The position numbers and the translations under genes were made by a program. This document shows, piece by piece, positions 23,480 to 33,718 of a stretch of DNA of 64,000 nucleotides. The first letter of the stretch is position 1. Every line of letters starts with the position of its first letter. The stretch comes from Wyeomyia smithii (lineage: Eukaryota; Arthropoda; Insecta; Diptera; Culicidae). Location of the stretch: contig NC_073695.1 of assembly GCF_029784165.1 (NCBI RefSeq), forward strand, positions 162,947,365 to 163,011,364, written 5' to 3'. The notes under the pieces are model-generated. The model saw nothing but the letters and a program-made list of their open reading frames with translations. It did not search any database and had not been told where the DNA came from.

Positions 23480-24679
23480 GGAGGGGCCATTGGGCAGTCA
23501 ACTGCTTCAAGAATGATCTAACTGTTGGGAGGAATGCTGTAAGAAAAATTTTAATTGGATCGGGTACATTGAAAGTTTCAAAAATCCAGTCCACAATGTC
23601 AGAAAATTTCACTAGTCCAGAGTTTGTTTCATCAACTGGATGTGCAAAAGGAACAACTGGGGTTTTAGATGTTCCTGGCAGTGCTGAGAACTCTTTCTGG
23701 GACTTTAAATTTGCAAGCCCAGGAGGAGTTTGCTTCGGTTCTTCCGCAGCACTGTTTGGTTTGTTTGTACCTTTCATTCCACTTTGGGAAACGGTTGGTA
23801 ACGGTTTTCTTCAGCATATCAGCGTAAGAACGCTTTGAACGCTCTTTAAGAGACCTTTTAATTTACCCCTGCGCTGCATATACACCGCACATGTTGAGAG
23901 CTCATGCTGATTTTCCCCACAGTGAATGCATTTTTCAGCATTTTTACTGCAGGAATCATCCGCATGATTCTCCCCACACTTGGCACAACGTGCCTTATTG
24001 CAGCAGTAGGCGGCGGTGTGGCCTAACTGCTTACAATTCAGGCAGTTCATGACGCGGGGTACATAGAGCCGCACAGGGAGACGAACCCGGTGGATCGAGA
24101 CGTGGCTAGGCAATGCAGATCCGGCGAACGTAACTCGAAACGAGTCTGATGGAGTGTACACTTTTGTGCCGCCGATGAGAGATACAGACCGCAATTGCTT
24201 GCAGTCCAAAATCTTTATTTTTACATCGGCGCACAAAGAATTTTTGAAGCAACCGAAGCCACTTTGTAAAATACACTCGACCCACAGACTCGAATCGGTT
24301 ATGACACCGTCGATCTCGACGTCTCGTGCGGGTATATATATACGCGATACTCGCGTGTGAAGAGCTCAGAGCAAGCTATAGCGTTGGCCTGTTCCAGGTT
24401 ACTGCCCACGACACGGAGCTTGCTCGGTCTGACCTTGGATATTTCGGTCACGGCCTTGTACCCCTTCGTCAGGTGTTCGGAAATCTGCAGTATATTTAAC
24501 GGCTTTGATTTCGCTCCTGCCTCTGGCCGAAAGAAAACAGTATAGCTGCTCTGAGATCCGTCCGGGTAGAGCCTGGGGCGGGGGGTGGTTGCATCAGCAA
24601 CCGAGAGGGATTGAGTGGGAAGGACATGATCGGGAGGGTTCGAGGAAGGGAGATCAGAGTTTGAAGGATCTACATCCAT
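23451..24679 (-). pseudogene. LINE ORF1 (Gag-like with CCHC knuckles)
   Basis: Starts with an ATG at 24679 (MDVDPSNSDLPSS). The middle piece, 23811-24236, has Cys/His knuckles CLNCKQLGHTAAYC, CAKCGENHADDSC and CIHCGENQHELSTC. The end piece, 23451-23777, is open to a stop at 23451. Frameshifts near 24300 and 23800 split it. RNA-binding role by family. Confidence 0.8.
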
Positions 24680-25006
24680 TGCGCTAAGCTAGCGCGCTAG
24701 CTTTATAGACAAGAATCACGTACCTTCTTCTTTTTCCTTTCTCTCCTTTTCCTTTGTGTTGAAATTCTCGACCACTGCCGGAGCACAAATCACTCAACAG
24801 CCAAATCGGCTTACACACCAGTAGGCAGCTACGATGCGAAAAAGTTGCACAAAGGCGGGCGACCTTGAACCCGGAATAAGAGACTCGACCAGGCAAACAA
24901 TGCCAGCACTTGCTTACACGTCTTTTGTATTATATTCTATCGGAGCGATCACCAAACACGTCCGATACTGATGCGTGCTCGGCACAGAATGATCCTTATA
25001 TTTTGA

Positions 25007-25290
25007 AAGTATTCGTTGTGTGATTTATACCCCTAAAAGTGAGAAATCAGCTTTCTAAACATGCTCACGTTATCTTTATTATCGGAGAGCTTGCTTAGAA
25101 TATTAACTATTAAGTTTTAATGTAAATTGATTACTCACCCTAAAAAAGGGAAATAAGCTTTCTAAAAACCCACGTCGTGTGACAACTTGTCAATTTAATA
25201 GATCATACCCAGGTGTCTTTCAGAAAGGAGTTTGGTAGATACATAGCTACAATTTGCGCAGATACATGGCCAGCAGGTCACTACGAACCA
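25007..25290. repeat. Inner part of the left arm of the foldback element
   Basis: Reverse complement of 26095-26450, which has an additional stretch of about 55 bases near 26340-26400. Contains GTTGTGTGATTTATACCCCT and two copies of a TTTCTAAA...AGGG motif. Confidence 0.75.
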
Positions 25291-26094
25291 ATGAGGCATA
25301 CACAGGTGAGGAAGAAGAAGACATTTGTCTGTTCTAGTAGCGAAAAAAGGTAAACAGAAGCAGGTGTTTGGATTGTGACGAAGCTCTCGGTCAACAAGCA
25401 AATGCCATTTGAAACCAGACATGTCCAAACCCACCACACCACTGCGTGTGTGTTTTAAGCGATGCCACGGAGGGTATTTTCATTGCCCTTCAGTGCTTAT
25501 ACAAAACGGAAACTCACAGTGTTCTAAATAAAACAGCCCTTTAAAAGCTTCGGCTAACACAGGCCCGAGTGTTCCCGAATTCGTGAGCCCTCGGGAGCCC
25601 GCTTGCAGACACGTGTTTTTTCAAACGCTTCATTTTACAAAAGTAAATATGAAAAAAATATTGCAGGTGGTTGTATGCGATGACTACCGTCAAGCTATCC
25701 ATTATTATATCATTGTCGATCTCGTCGTGGCGACCAATGCTTGTGTGTTCCCCGAAACTGCAAGCCCTTGATTGCTTCATGTGCCGAAGTTAAAAAAGTT
25801 AAAAAAACGAATGGCTCTCCGGTGTTTTGTCTTTAGCTAGCGACGGAGGGTAATACGAATAGCCCTGCGTGGTGTGTTTGTTAGCAGAATTAACAGTAAT
25901 AAAAAATTAAGTTTGAGCCAAAGATGTTTATATTTTAAACAGACAGCGGTTTGCAATCAACACGGGGAGCTAAAGAAAAACTTCGAAAACCTACCCTTTT
26001 CCAGTTGTTTCGGATCTTTCAGCGGCCCAACTTGATGCCCGCTCAACTAACATCCCGTCCAAAGATCAATACTCTCTTTTTCAATAGACTTCAT
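25291..26094. other. Unique centre of the foldback element
   Basis: Loop region between the arms. It holds two direct copies of ACGGAGGGTA followed by A/T-rich bases and a GCCCT (near 25468 and 25844). No ORF here shows a known domain, so no transposase is evident. Confidence 0.5.
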
Positions 26095-26850
26095 TTACGG
26101 TGGTTCGTAGTGACCTGCTGGCCATGTATCTGCACAAATTGTAGCTATGTATCTACCAAACTCCTTTCTGAAATATACCAGGGTATGATCTATTAAATTG
26201 GCACCAGAACCCAAATTGTCATCCGACGTGGGTGTTTAGAAAGCTTATTTCCCTCTTTTAGGGGGAGTTATCAATCTACATTAGAACTTGATAGTTAATA
26301 TTTTAAGCAAGCTCTCCGATAATGAAGATAACGTGAGCAAAATATCATACCTTCAAGCTTAATCCTACACGCAAATGTTTTTCCCTACGTAGGGGTGTTT
26401 AGAAAGCTGATTTCTCACTTTTAGGGGTATAAATCACACAACGAATGCCAGTCCGTAATATCTTGGCCCAGCAGCGGAACATATTCAATATACTGCTTAC
26501 CTATAGCAATGGAAAACCATCAAACAACAAACCAGTGCTTTAATGCAAAACATTCTAGCTTTAAGTTAGATTTAGTTTCAGCTCGTAGTCGGCAGCGAGG
26601 ATAAAAATTTGCTTTTAGTTATTAAGATACTTTAGAAAGTAAGCTACCAGATATAACTGGCGCCGTTAAACATTAATTTGTATTTGTGCCGTGTCAAATA
26701 AATTATAGATGAAGAAAAAAATATATAGGGATTGATATTCTAAGCATTTTCTCCGAAGAAACTATGAGCAAAAAATCACGCTTTCAAGCTTAATTCTACG
26801 CAAAACTGTTTCTCATCACGTTGTTGAGTTTGCAACAGCAGCATGCTGCA
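26095..26850. repeat. Right arm of the foldback element with mirrored LINE 3' end
   Basis: 26095-26450 pairs with 25007-25290. 26449-26732 is the last 280 bases of the I/LOA-type LINE on the plus strand. 26733-26850 pairs with 19320-19442. The LINE 3' junction sequence is nearly the same in both arms, so one arm probably copied the other or the LINE body was deleted here. Confidence 0.8.
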
Positions 26851-28363
26851 GTAGTGTTGCTGGAAAATTGAATGTTAAGCCGTTGGTCAGACATTCGATC
26901 AGTTTAAGGTGAAACGGGACGTGGTCGCGATCAACTCGAATTTTGCAATCTAATTTTTACTTGATTTATGAAGACTACGTACATGAAACTTTGATCAACT
27001 GTTTTCACAACTGTTGCATGCCTGAAGTAGCAATTTGAGTGCTGTTCATTTTTTTGCCTTTCTCATAGAAAGGTATAGCAATCACTTGCAAAACCGAAAG
27101 TATAAAAGTGCTCCAAAGGGTCGAATGGCATATATCACTCGACTCAGCTCGACGAGCTGAGCATTTTCTGCATGTGTGTGTGTGTATGTGTGTGTGTGTG
27201 TGTGTATGTGCAGATTTTTATTCTCACTCACTTTTCTCAGAGATGGCTTAACCGATTTTCATTAAATTCATTGCAAATGAAAGGTCTCGTTGTTCCATAA
27301 GACCCTATTAAATTTCATTGTAATCGGATTTTTAGTTTAGAGGTTATGTATCAAAATGTAAAAATCATGAAACATCATTGATTTCAAATGAACAGGCTAC
27401 CTGAAATACCCTTAGCTTTTGAATTTCATAAAGATTGAACTTGTGGTTCAAAAGTTATGACAAGAAACGTGTTTTAAAGACTACGTAATCTCACTCATGT
27501 TTCTCAGAGATGGCTGAATCGATTTTCATAAAATTAGTGTCAAATGGAAGGTCTAGTTGCCCCATAAGACCCTATTGATTTGTTTTGCAATCAGAGTATT
27601 ACTTTGCCTGTTATGTTTAAAAATGTGAAATCCAGCTATGTCAAGGAACATATTCCGAAGACTACTTGAACTCACTCACTTTTCTCAGAAATGGCTGACC
27701 CGATTTCCACAAAATTAGTGTCAATTAGTGTCTAGCTGCCTCGTAACACCCTATTGAATTTCACTGTAATCAGACTGTAACTTCGTCTATAAAGTACCAA
27801 AATGTGAAAATCAGGCAAACTTCATTATCTCAGTAACTACACAACCGATTTGATTAATATTATTATGAGATGAGCAGGCTAGTTAAGGGTTAACTAATGA
27901 ATTATGATTGAACACGTGGTTTCAAAGTTTGGCTGCCCTATACGTTCCCATTTCATTTCATTATAATCGAACTTAAGCAACCGTTATGTATTGAATTGTT
28001 AATAAAACAACGAAAGTCTATTATCTCAAAGATTACATGACTCATTTGAACATAACTAGTGTCATACGAACTTCATAACAATTTGATATGTGGGTTAAAA
28101 AGTTACGAAAAGAAAAGAAATTCAAAGACTATTCAAATCTATACCTGCTTTGATCGATATATGTGGCATCAACATAAATTAAATGTGGTATCGTACTATT
28201 TGAACGTTCCAAATTCATTGATTCCTTGCGATGTGTTTGAAGTCTGCAAATGCACGACGAATCGGCCATAGAATATGAACAAATTCAGATAACAAATCGT
28301 TTGAAATGATTGGTTTTATCATGACAACATCATCGACTTTTGGCTTCTGTACATCACCTTAAT

Positions 28364-30281
28364 CATGGGCGTAGCCAGAATTTCGATTAGGGGGGGGGGC
28401 AAGTTCTTCAAAATTTTAGAAGAAAAAAAATGGTATTTTGAAAAAAAAAATATAGTAGTTAGTGATCAACACGGATTTGCTCGGTACTTTTGCCGCTACA
28501 ATGTCCTTAGTGAATCAACTGAAAACCGGTGCAATTCCACGCAACATAGGGCAAGCATTTCAATTGTTTTTGATCTGGCTGATACTTTACACTGCCCGTA
28601 ATTCAAAAATTGGCTAATATGCCATTTTTACCAAAAGGACAAAACAGTTTTTCGTAAACACCCTAAACAAGGTCCCTATGATTTTGCCTAATATCCAACG
28701 ATTTTGGCGAATATCCAAAAAAAATGAGGAATTGGCTTATATCTAATATATTTCAACCTGTGGCTTGTACACGAACCAGTGTGTTATTACTGCGATTTGT
28801 TTCGTCTAACTTTCGAAAGTGTGTGTGCATCAAATTTTGCTTTTTATACGAAGACTATTCGATGCAACAAGAATTTATTTGCAAAACTCAATTATCAAAA
28901 AACGTGACTGTTTCCTTCTGTCATAAATACTTACATTTTCAGAAATGCTATTTAGCTCTTTGATTACAAGTAATGAAGAGAAGAAGAGTGTATTCGCAGC
29001 TTTTGAAAATTACAGCGTGGTGAAGCTGCTTTTTTCCTTGTTTCAATAGCTCGAGCCTCACGTTTCCGCAACGGTCTAATTGGTTGCACGAAAGAATTGT
29101 CTCGTCGTCCTTCTCGTCCTCACTTGTGCTGCCGTATTGTTTCATTAACGTTTCTAACGTATGCGTTAAAAAATGGACTTTTTTCGGATAGTGGTAAAAA
29201 ATAAATAGGACAGATAACTGAGTTTGATAAATTTCCTATGGAAGGTAATTATGTTAGCTTACTTGCAAAAAAAACTACGCTCTTGCGCGCGGCCTTCCGG
29301 CAGTTAACATGAACATTCGCCATAGCGGACGAAAACATGTGTGAAGGCATGTTATTTAATTCTTTTTTCGTTTTATTTATCAATTTCTCCTGTAATTTCG
29401 CGACAAAATTGTTGAAGTAGATTTTACGCTTCAGGCTTGCCAGAAATCCTCGATGAGACGCATCTTGGGAACGTTGGGCGGGTTCGCCAACTTGGGTACC
29501 ATATCGACATTTAGCTGTTCCATCTCCTCAAACGATCGCCTCGAATAGTGAGCCGACTCTAGATCCGGCCAAAACACCGTGTCTTCGGCCTTATGGTATT
29601 TTTCGGTGAACGACGCAACATCCTGCAGGTACTTCGTACTATAATGCCCTACCAGTCGTTGCCATCCAGGGTGACACAGATCTCGTCGTCCATCACCACC
29701 GCCACGTCGTGAATTGCCGGGAAAATCGATTTGACCATCTTATTCAGGCGCTGCCGCTGCGTCATTGCCTGCAGCTCCGAGACTAGTGAACGGGTATTGA
29801 CCGTCCATGTTCGCCAAGCACTGCTTGATCGGTTGCACAGACCTCCAGGCCAAGCGCACGCAGCGATGTAGCCACTTTTACCTCAGTCTTCTTCTTCAGT
29901 ATCCTTTGGAGTTTCTTGTCGCTCAGGGTCGTCGGCCGTCCGGAACCAGGTTTTCTTTCAATGCTCTGATTGGTGTCCAATAGTGCCAAGATGTTGTAGA
30001 TGCCGGAACGGGCGTATCCGGTGTCCACGAACTGCCGCACGATGTCCGTTTTCGACGCGGCGGGGTACCATTATTTAAACACGCAAATGAATTTTTTTCT
30101 GATGACTCATGGTTTAGTTTCGTCAGTGCGTGTAGAGATAAACCCTTGAAAAATTGACAACTTTTGTCCATTTTTTGGCGCAAACGTTATTAAAGTTATG
30201 GAAAATAAAATTCTGCTCCAATTTCAAAAATTAGGGGGGGGACAACGCCCCCCCCCTGCCCTCCCTCTGGCTACGCCTATG
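28364..30281. mobile_element. hAT-type element, ends CATRGGCGTAGCCAGA, duplication ACCTTAAT
   Basis: Left end CATGGGCGTAGCCAGAA, reversed right end CATAGGCGTAGCCAGAG, and exact 8-base duplication ACCTTAAT at 28356-28363 and 30282-30289. G-runs lie just inside both ends. The hAT call rests on the duplication length and end sequence. The interior holds a minus-strand DDE transposase fossil of another superfamily. Confidence 0.8.
29425..30110 (-). pseudogene. Tc1/mariner-type (ITmD37E-like) transposase remnant
   Basis: An N-terminal helix-turn-helix region with the linker RKPGSGRPTTLSDKKLQ (near 29930) is followed, in other frames, by VMDDEICVT (near 29690), FWPDL followed by SAHYS (near 29550), and a PPNVP then IEDFW end (near 29450-29480). 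The order and the PPNVPxxRxIEDFW-like end resemble ITmD37E transposases described from mosquitoes. Stops and frameshifts make it dead. Its position inside an element with an 8-base duplication suggests nesting or capture. Confidence 0.65.
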
Positions 30282-30289
30282 ACCTTAAT

Positions 30290-31150
30290 TCTGAATATAT
30301 TCATATTGGGTGGTATTCGGTCATTTTCAGCAAATTTTCTGGCATCAATCTGACACCGGAAATACTCATATTGGGAGGTATTTAGTTGTTTTGCTTGTTT
30401 TCCAGAAACTAACAGTGGTCGTCTTTAAATTCAAAATGGTGTCAAGGGTCAATGTTTGGTTTCTATGCATCATCTCGATTACGGAAATATCCATATTGAG
30501 TCTTATTTGGTCATTTTCGACTGTTTCCTATAAGTTGCCATTTAGCGATTCAAAATGGTGCCTGTTTTTCACAAACCGGAAGTCGCCATCTTGGATTTCC
30601 AAATGGTATTTAAGACAATTTCTGGCCTCTGAGCGTCATTCTGGTTGAAGAAACACCCATATTGGGTGTTATTCGATCATTTTCCGCTGTTTCCCAGCAA
30701 CCGGAAGTCGCCAACCTAGAATGTAAAATGAGGTCTGTGGTCGATTTCAGCTGCTGTGTATCATTCTAGATCCGGAAATACTCATGTTAGACGGAAATCG
30801 GCCATTTTTGGCTGTTTTCCAGAAACCACAAGTTGCCATCCTACAATTCATAATGGTGTCTGAAATCGATTTGTGGCTCCAGTGCATCATTACGACTCCG
30901 GAAATACCCACATTGGGTGGTATTTGGTCGTTTGCCGCTGTTTTTCCGAAACCGGAAGTCGCCATCTTAGAATTCAAAATGGTATCTGTGGTCGAATTCA
31001 GCTCCTGTGTATCATTCTTTATCCGGATATTATTATATTGTGTGGAAATCGGCCATTTTGGCTGTTTTCCAGAAACCGGAAGTTGCCATCTTACAATCCA
31101 AAATGTTGCCTGAGGTCGATTGTGGAACATATTTGTTACCACTAAAAACA
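30290..31150. repeat. Degenerate tandem array, unit about 125-150 bp
   Basis: About seven copies of a unit containing CCGGAAATA(C/T)CCA(C/T)ATTGGG, a GTTTTCC then GAAACCGGAAGT(C/T)GCCATC stretch and a TTCAAAATGGT(A/G)TC stretch. Copies differ by many substitutions. The + ORFs here arise from the repeat and are not genes. Related phrases occur in the Kelch intron near 39680. Confidence 0.8.
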
Positions 31151-32550
31151 TTTACCTGCCAAATATGGTTCCATTTAGTTGATTAGTTCGCGAGATGTAC
31201 AGAAATTTGTGCAGAAACATGTGCCTCCAGAAAACGGAGGGGCGTTGAGCCATTATGGACAGATTTATTACCCCTTAAAACATCCACATGCCAAATTCGG
31301 TTTCATTTGCTTGGTTTGTTCTTGAGTTGTGCAGAAATTTATGTTTCATTTGTATTGGACCCCTCCTTTCCAGAAGAGGGAGGGGTCTCAAACTATCATA
31401 GGAACCTTTATCGGGACCAAAAACCCCTACATACAAATTTTCACGTCGATCGGTAGTTTTCGAGCCTATATGGATCAAACAGACAGACAGACTGACAGAC
31501 AGACCGGACTACATTTTTATATGTATAGATTACAACATCAATATTTTAGAACCTAAAGAGTGAATATACATTTATTGGATTGAAGCGTTCATGTAAATCT
31601 ATTTTTACAAATAAAAGTTTGAATGAGAAAGGCTGGGTCTGACCGCTAGGTGGATTAATTTAAGTTTTCCTTGTAGAAGAATGAACCACTGCGACCATTG
31701 TTTGATCTATTGTGGTATGCTTCACCTTACTCTAAGTGTGTACGAGCAGGTACATCACAATTTAGTGCTGTTTATTTAGTGGAAGCCGAATTTTTTACGC
31801 TCAGACTACAAAAGTAAGAAGAACTCTAACCTCAAAATTGTATAGGAAAAGACCACAATCCCGTTTCACCTTAAGGTGAATAACTTTTTCTACAAATTTT
31901 GTAGCGGCTTACAGTCTTCAGAAGAATTATCCCCAGGAAAATTTCCTACAAATATCATGTATTGGTATATTTTAAGGAGCCAACTGGAAATTTCTAGAGG
32001 ATAAGTTTTGAAAAAGTGGATTTTCCAATATAAAATCGTATGGAAACTTTAAAAATCGGGCGCAAATCAAGGGTTCCACCGATCGATCTGAAAAGTTACA
32101 CAGTTGTTACAGGACCCATAAGGAACACGAAAAGTGCATGGGAGCGAAAAAATTACACCAACGCTTTTTTCCTATACGACTGTGTCCCAGTCTATTGGAC
32201 ACACATACTCATTATTTACTAATATTTATCATAAATACTTAAGCTACTAACAAATCCCCCCCCCCCTTAAAAAATAATAAAAAAAACCTTTTTAGCGTTA
32301 CGTTTAGGGCTTCTTTTGCAGCCATTTTTACTTATTTCTCGGTTGACACTTATGTTTTACTTCGGCGAAGTTTGTCCTCTCAGCTCGATACTTCCACATT
32401 CGTAAAAAAACACATCATCAAGTTTTTTAATCTGTTAAGAGAGTCGTTCTCTATTCACTAATAAAGTTCACACTTGGTTTAGGTTCGCCACCGATTTGGC
32501 GATTTTTAATGTATGGGCGCGGTTGTGCCGCTTGTTCATTTGATATAAGT

Positions 32551-32733
32551 TTATTGCGATATGTACTGCCACAGTATTAAATTCAACTCCCACTCGTACT
32601 CCGCATAATATTCCGTGTGTAAGTCCAACGTATTTTGCACATTCACCTGCGGGTCGCCGCTATTCTGTGCGGTCTTTGAATATGATTTCCCCATTTGTTT
32701 TTTTTCGCTAAAGTGTTGGCCATTCCATTTCAC
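32551..32733 (-). CDS. Small gypsy-leader ORF with GDPQVNV motif
   Basis: A 60-codon ORF including MGKSYSKTAQNSGDPQVNV and then a hydrophobic C-terminal stretch, LNLILWQYISQ. I recall short proteins with a GDPQVNV motif plus a membrane segment in insect Ty3/gypsy elements. The internal Met-Gly at residue 14 could start an N-myristoylated form. Its role is unknown to me. The ORF is intact, but the element is dead. Confidence 0.45.
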   Translation of the reverse strand: MKWNGQHFSEKKQMGKSYSKTAQNSGDPQVNVQNTLDLHTEYYAEYEWELNLILWQYISQ

Positions 32734-33148
32734 TTATTTTCACTTTATGAGTTTTTATTGTCTATCAGAATTCAAAATTATGAGTTTTTCTTATTGTTGA
32801 AACTGGTGGGGTTGTTCTCCCGCAACTTTGACCACCTTTTGCGTTCTAGATCGTAAAATACCTTCTTTTGCGCCATTGGAAAGTTGGGTGGCGTTTTACG
32901 TATCACTTTTTTCTTCTATGTCCGGGACGTATGCCGGAGCATCACACTCATCCCAACATTCTTCATTAATTTTCTCACTAAGTTCTACGGTTCATTATTC
33001 ACTTCACTTGATTAACGTGTTGCACTAATATCACCTGGTTTATTTTGCTGCACGGACCGGCGTGGTTTTTTCTAACTTTTTTTCGGTTTAAATAGTCGGT
33101 TCATACAGTTTTCGCGTGTTTAGCAGTGATCAGGGTCTACGCGAGATA

Positions 33149-33166
33149 ACCTGTCACGGTATGCCA
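33149..33166 (-). promoter_or_regulatory. Primer-binding site of the gypsy element
   Basis: Minus-strand TGGCATACCGTGACAGGT begins right after the 5' LTR, with the TGG expected for pairing to a tRNA 3' CCA. It resembles the tRNA-Arg-type primer sites of some insect gypsy elements, with small changes at positions 5-7. Confidence 0.6.
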
Positions 33167-33714
33167 TGTAGGTTGATTGTTTCTTCGAACCGGGGAGAAG
33201 GACTTGTCAATGTCTTTAACCGGCATCGCAAGCTATGGTGGACTTATGGAAAGTATCCACCAGCTAGGACCGGCATTAAACAACACAGTTCCTTGGTATG
33301 TTCAGAATCGACTGGTTTATTCTAATCGGTACGGCTTTTTTATATTATTTACAATTATTGCAGTTTTACATATTAACGTAAGAGTAAGGGTGATAAAAGA
33401 CTATAAGTAAGGGTGACAAAAGACTACAAGAAAACCACTGCCAAACTGTTCAATTGTTCTTATTGCTAGGTTAGTTAATTTTGTATATGCCGAACCTAGC
33501 CGGGTATGAAATATGATCCTTGAACTTCGAGTGCAATCGATTGCGGGTCGCTGAAGGCGAGCAGTAAAGAATGAAAATAACTTATGGTCACTTGGGAGGC
33601 AAGTGACACATGTGTTTCGCTTTTTTTAATTGTGTGCTGTTTGTTTGAGGCGGATGGCCTTTCAGTTTGTTTATGTTTTTGAAATTTGATGCTACAGGGT
33701 GGAAGCCTTTCACA
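33167..33714 (-). repeat. 5' LTR of the deleted gypsy element
   Basis: Minus strand: starts TGTGAAAGGC and ends CAACCTACA. It is the more complete of the two LTRs (548 against 518 bases). The ATAT duplication follows at 33715-33718. Promoter and poly(A) signals of the element should lie here. No convincing TATA box was picked out. Confidence 0.85.
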
Positions 33715-33718
33715 ATAT

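Larger units (their letters stand above)
19443..24990 (-). mobile_element. I/LOA-group LINE with RNase H domain
   Basis: Minus-strand non-LTR retrotransposon of about 5.5 kb with ORF1 (zinc knuckles) and ORF2 (endonuclease, RT, RNase H). The 3' end, next to 19443, has a short A-rich tail. Two other pieces of the group are present: 26449-26732 (a near-identical 3' end) and 53469-54170 (a related subfamily). The RNase H domain places it in the I/LOA assemblage rather than Jockey. I cannot separate the lineages by eye. Confidence 0.8.
27050..31653 (+). mobile_element. Large mosquito repeat, GCCTTTCTC...GACCGCTAGGTGG
   Basis: Starts TTTTTGCCTTTCTCATAGAA and ends GGGTCTGACCGCTAGGTGG. An inverted shorter copy lies at 35150-36563 with matching ends and start region. 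The interior has GT microsatellites (about 27172-27210), degenerate tandem units starting CTCACTCA(C/T)...TTTCTCAGA at 27225, 27489 and 27669, a second tandem array (30290-31150) and a TGACAGACAGACC run near 31480. No ORF of its own is recognised. Confidence 0.7.
26908..31870. mobile_element. TTAA-flanked DNA element, about 5 kb
   Basis: Ends GGTGAAACGGGAC and, reversed on the right, GGTGAAACGGGATTG, both directly flanked by TTAA (26904-26907 and 31871-31874). Most of it is a nested mosquito repeat (27050-31653). TTAA duplications are used by piggyBac-type elements and several mosquito MITEs. The ends do not look like canonical piggyBac, so the family is open. Confidence 0.7.
19141..32194. 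mobile_element. 13-kb long-inverted-repeat (foldback) element, duplication TTGGACAC
   Basis: Ends TAGGGTGGGACA (left) and TAGACTGGGACA (right, reversed) with an exact 8-base duplication TTGGACAC at 19133-19140 and 32195-32202, a hAT-like length. Left arm pieces 19141-19445 and 25007-25290 pair with right arm pieces 32000-32165, 26725-26850 and 26095-26450. The centre (25291-26094) is unique. The left arm contains a nearly full-length I/LOA-type LINE. The right arm contains only its last 280 bases, at the mirror position. A TTAA-flanked element (26908-31870) interrupts the right arm. The original element was probably about 2 kb. Confidence 0.75.
14901..32284 (+). mobile_element. Jockey-clade LINE split by a 13-kb insertion
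   Basis: A non-LTR element on the plus strand, flanked by the 11-base duplication AACCTTTTTAG (14890-14900 and 32285-32295). Its body runs 14901-19140 and its last 80 bases reappear at 32203-32284, after the 13-kb inserted element that duplicated TTGGACAC. A SINE splits ORF1. Net length without insertions is about 4 kb, close to full length for the clade. The 3' tail has a C run and then AAAAAATAATAAAAAAAA. A truncated copy of the same family lies at 44201-44820. Confidence 0.85.
32277..33166 (-). other. Gypsy leader and truncated gag start
   Basis: Minus-strand internal region following the 5' LTR. It holds a small ORF (next entry) and, near 32325, an ATG with A at -3 (MAAKEALNVTLK) that is the probable gag start. 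That frame is cut after a dozen codons by the Jockey insertion. Confidence 0.6.
13454..33714 (-). mobile_element. Internally deleted Ty3/gypsy element holding a nested stack of insertions
   Basis: Minus-strand gypsy element with its 5' LTR on the right (33167-33714) and its 3' LTR on the left (13454-13971). The pair is flanked by the 4-base duplication ATAT at 13450-13453 and 33715-33718. Only the leader, a few gag codons and the integrase end remain. The rest of gag-pol was lost before the Jockey LINE landed, because the 11-base LINE duplication lies across sequence that reads from the gag start straight into integrase. About 17.4 kb of the span is later insertion. Confidence 0.85.

Noticed and set aside
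30310..31151. Several ORFs of 90-134 codons on both strands
   Set aside because: They arise from the tandem array and share its period. No domain.
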